Assembly (NCBI GenBank): GCA_022841745.1
Contig: JALHQW010000010.1
Coordinates: 62,001 to 126,000, forward strand
DNA length: 64,000 nt
Direction of reading: 5' to 3'
From: Saprospiraceae bacterium
GTDB lineage: Bacteria; Bacteroidota; Bacteroidia; Chitinophagales; Saprospiraceae
Part shown: one piece after another, positions 62,788-64,000 of the stretch
Layout: each line of letters begins with the position of its first letter
Position numbering within the stretch: the stretch's first letter is position 1
Position numbers and translations under genes: made by a program
The notes under the pieces: generated by a model
Told to the model about the DNA's origin: nothing
The model's database searches: none
The model's input: the letters and a program-made list of their open reading frames with translations, nothing else

Positions 62788-63240
62788 ATGCATAGACTTA
62801 CCACCGTCCAATTTTTGCCCATTTCCCTTGAAAAAGCATGGGAATTCTTTTCGAACCCTTCCAACCTGAACAAGATTACGCCCAAGGAAATGAACTTGGT
62901 GCCCACTTCTACACTGCCAGAAAAATCCTATCCAGGCATGTTCATCACTTATAAAGTCAAGCCAGTGCTGGGCATTCCGATGCTTTGGGTCACGGAGATT
63001 ACGCACCTGCGGGAGAACGAGTTTTTCGTAGACGAGCAACGAATTGGCCCTTACCGAATTTGGCACCACCAGCACCACTTCAAAGCGGTGAAGGGTGGGG
63101 TAGAGATGACCGATATTGTGGATTATCGCATTCCGGGCGGCCCAATCGGGGTGTTGATGGAAAAGCTGTTTATCGGAAATAAAGTTCGTTCCATTTTTGA
63201 GTTCCGAACGAAACGATTGGTCGAATTGTTTGGGGCTTGA
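62788..63240 (+). CDS. SRPBCC-family protein
   Basis: 150 residues. RLTTVQFLPISLEKAWEFFSNPSNLNKITP is the beginning of the START/Bet v1-like fold (cited here as residues about 3-32). ITHLRENEFFVDEQRIGPYRIWHHQHHF and TDIVDYRIPGGPIGVLMEKLF are the conserved later blocks. Bacteroidota relatives are called 'cell division inhibitor' or 'SRPBCC protein', with no established role. It binds a hydrophobic ligand in the family's cavity. It lies 62 bp after the cytochrome gene. Confidence 0.85.
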   Translation: MHRLTTVQFLPISLEKAWEFFSNPSNLNKITPKEMNLVPTSTLPEKSYPGMFITYKVKPVLGIPMLWVTEITHLRENEFFVDEQRIGPYRIWHHQHHFKAVKGGVEMTDIVDYRIPGGPIGVLMEKLFIGNKVRSIFEFRTKRLVELFGA

Positions 63241-63255
63241 TTTGATCGCATTGCC

Positions 63256-63263
63256 TATTTTTG
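63256..63263 (+). promoter_or_regulatory. -7 element of the HMG-CoA lyase-like gene
   Basis: TATTTTTG ends 4 bp before the start codon, implying a leaderless or nearly leaderless transcript. Confidence 0.6.
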
Positions 63264-63267
63264 TGTC

Positions 63268-64000
63268 ATGTCCGACCTAATTGCCAACAAAGTAAAGCTC
63301 ATAGAGTGTCCAAGGGATGCCATGCAGGGCCTCAAGGATTTCATCCCTACGGAGGTCAAGGCAGCCTATATCAACCAACTCTTGAGCGTTGGGTTCGATA
63401 CCATTGACTTTGGCAGCTTTGTGTCCCCCAAGGCTATCCCACAAATGCGGGATACTACCGAAGTGCTCGGACAACTCAATTTGTCAACAACTAAGAGTAA
63501 ACTCTTGGCGATTGTTGCCAATCAACGTGGGGCAGAGGATGCTTCGCAATTTCCTGAAATTCAATACCTTGGCTATCCGTTTTCTATTTCCGAAACCTTT
63601 CAGGTTCGCAATACCAATGCTACTATCGAGGAGTCTTTGGAGCGAGTGGAGGAGATTCAGGCCATTTGTTTGCGCAGCAAAAAAGAATTGGTGGTTTATA
63701 TAAGCATGGGATTTGGCAACCCCTATGGCGACCCTTGGAACGTGGACACGGTAGTGCATTGGGTGGATAAACTCGCTGAAATGGGTATCCGAATCCTCCA
63801 GCTTTCCGACACGATTGGCGTCTCCAATCCTGCAAGCATAACCTATCTTTTTTCAAGCCTGATACCTTATTACCAACCCAAAGGCATAGAAATCGGAGCA
63901 CACCTTCATACCGAGCCACACAATTGGAAGGAAAAAGTAGAGGCCGCATGGAACAGCGGCTGCACCCGTTTCGATGGCGCAATCAAAGGATTTGGCGGCT
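63268..64000 (+). CDS. Hydroxymethylglutaryl-CoA lyase-like protein (truncated by window end)
   Basis: The ATG at 63268 opens a frame with no stop to the end of the window: 244 residues. KVKLIECPRDAMQGLKDFIP is the opening TIM-barrel strand with the catalytic R-D pair (ECPRDAMQG in place of EVGPRDGLQ). TVDFGSFVSP-like sequence and PQMRDTTEVL follow, then YISMGFGNPYGDPW, with the metal ligand D in LQLSDTIGVSNPASI. HLHTEP carries the two metal-ligand histidines, and GCTRFDGAIKGFGG is the conserved glycine-rich end, cut off at the window edge. It cleaves HMG-CoA to acetoacetate and acetyl-CoA in leucine breakdown. The start was chosen from the promoter and family alignment. Confidence 0.85.
   Translation, partial: MSDLIANKVKLIECPRDAMQGLKDFIPTEVKAAYINQLLSVGFDTIDFGSFVSPKAIPQMRDTTEVLGQLNLSTTKSKLLAIVANQRGAEDASQFPEIQYLGYPFSISETFQVRNTNATIEESLERVEEIQAICLRSKKELVVYISMGFGNPYGDPWNVDTVVHWVDKLAEMGIRILQLSDTIGVSNPASITYLFSSLIPYYQPKGIEIGAHLHTEPHNWKEKVEAAWNSGCTRFDGAIKGFGG

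Overview
The window looks like a chromosomal segment of a Bacteroidota bacterium, most likely of the Saprospiria (Lewinella/Haliscomenobacter-like) branch. Indicators are Bacteroidota-type promoters (TAnnTTTG at -7, often TTTG about 18 bp upstream), secreted PKD, HYR-like and choice-of-anchor-B proteins with type IX secretion C-terminal domains, LytTR regulators paired with TPR histidine kinases, BshB1, a mevalonate-type HMG-CoA synthase and WG-repeat proteins. No phage, plasmid or CRISPR locus is seen. The species assignment is inference.

Layout. 1-8.8 kb is repeat-rich accessory DNA: two decayed YgiT-type zinc-finger (antitoxin-like) remnants, two unrelated arrays that both have a 21-bp period, several perfect palindromes, a lipoprotein OmpA gene, and a gluzincin metalloprotease plus MBL-fold hydrolase pair flanked by two copies of a double-hairpin repeat. 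8.8-29.3 kb holds ffh, two large secreted proteins, a pentapeptide-repeat protein, the iscS-iscU-iscA operon, rpsP, a TPR-CHAT protein and a three-gene operon that may act on surface glycans.

29.4-34.0 kb is the most interesting part. In order it has a LytTR response regulator, a 57-residue peptide with a double-glycine leader and its own promoter and terminator, a 160-bp MITE-like element, a TPR histidine kinase without membrane segments, and then about 1.1 kb without protein genes. That gap contains three homologous small RNA genes, each a shared 20-nt 5' segment followed by an intrinsic terminator. Two of the three have three CCGTT-like half-sites at identical distances (89, 68 and 48 nt) from the -7 element, which fits control by a LytTR regulator. 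I propose a peptide / two-component / multi-copy sRNA circuit. The parts are visible in the sequence; the wiring is inference.

34-64 kb is mostly housekeeping: pbpC, a mixed-signature phosphofructokinase, coaD, a YjjG-like nucleotidase, groES-groEL, HMG-CoA synthase with a WbqC protein, two tandem paralogous envelope proteins, a PfkB kinase, tRNA-Asn beside a perfect 38-bp inverted repeat, a WG-repeat protein, an FAH hydrolase, Uma2, transketolase, an acyltransferase, miaA, a DUF3298-like lipoprotein, bshB1, pullulanase, a SCO/cytochrome c pair, an SRPBCC protein and a truncated HMG-CoA lyase-like gene. A 160-bp element family with terminal inverted repeats occurs three times (17.6, 30.8 and 51.6 kb).
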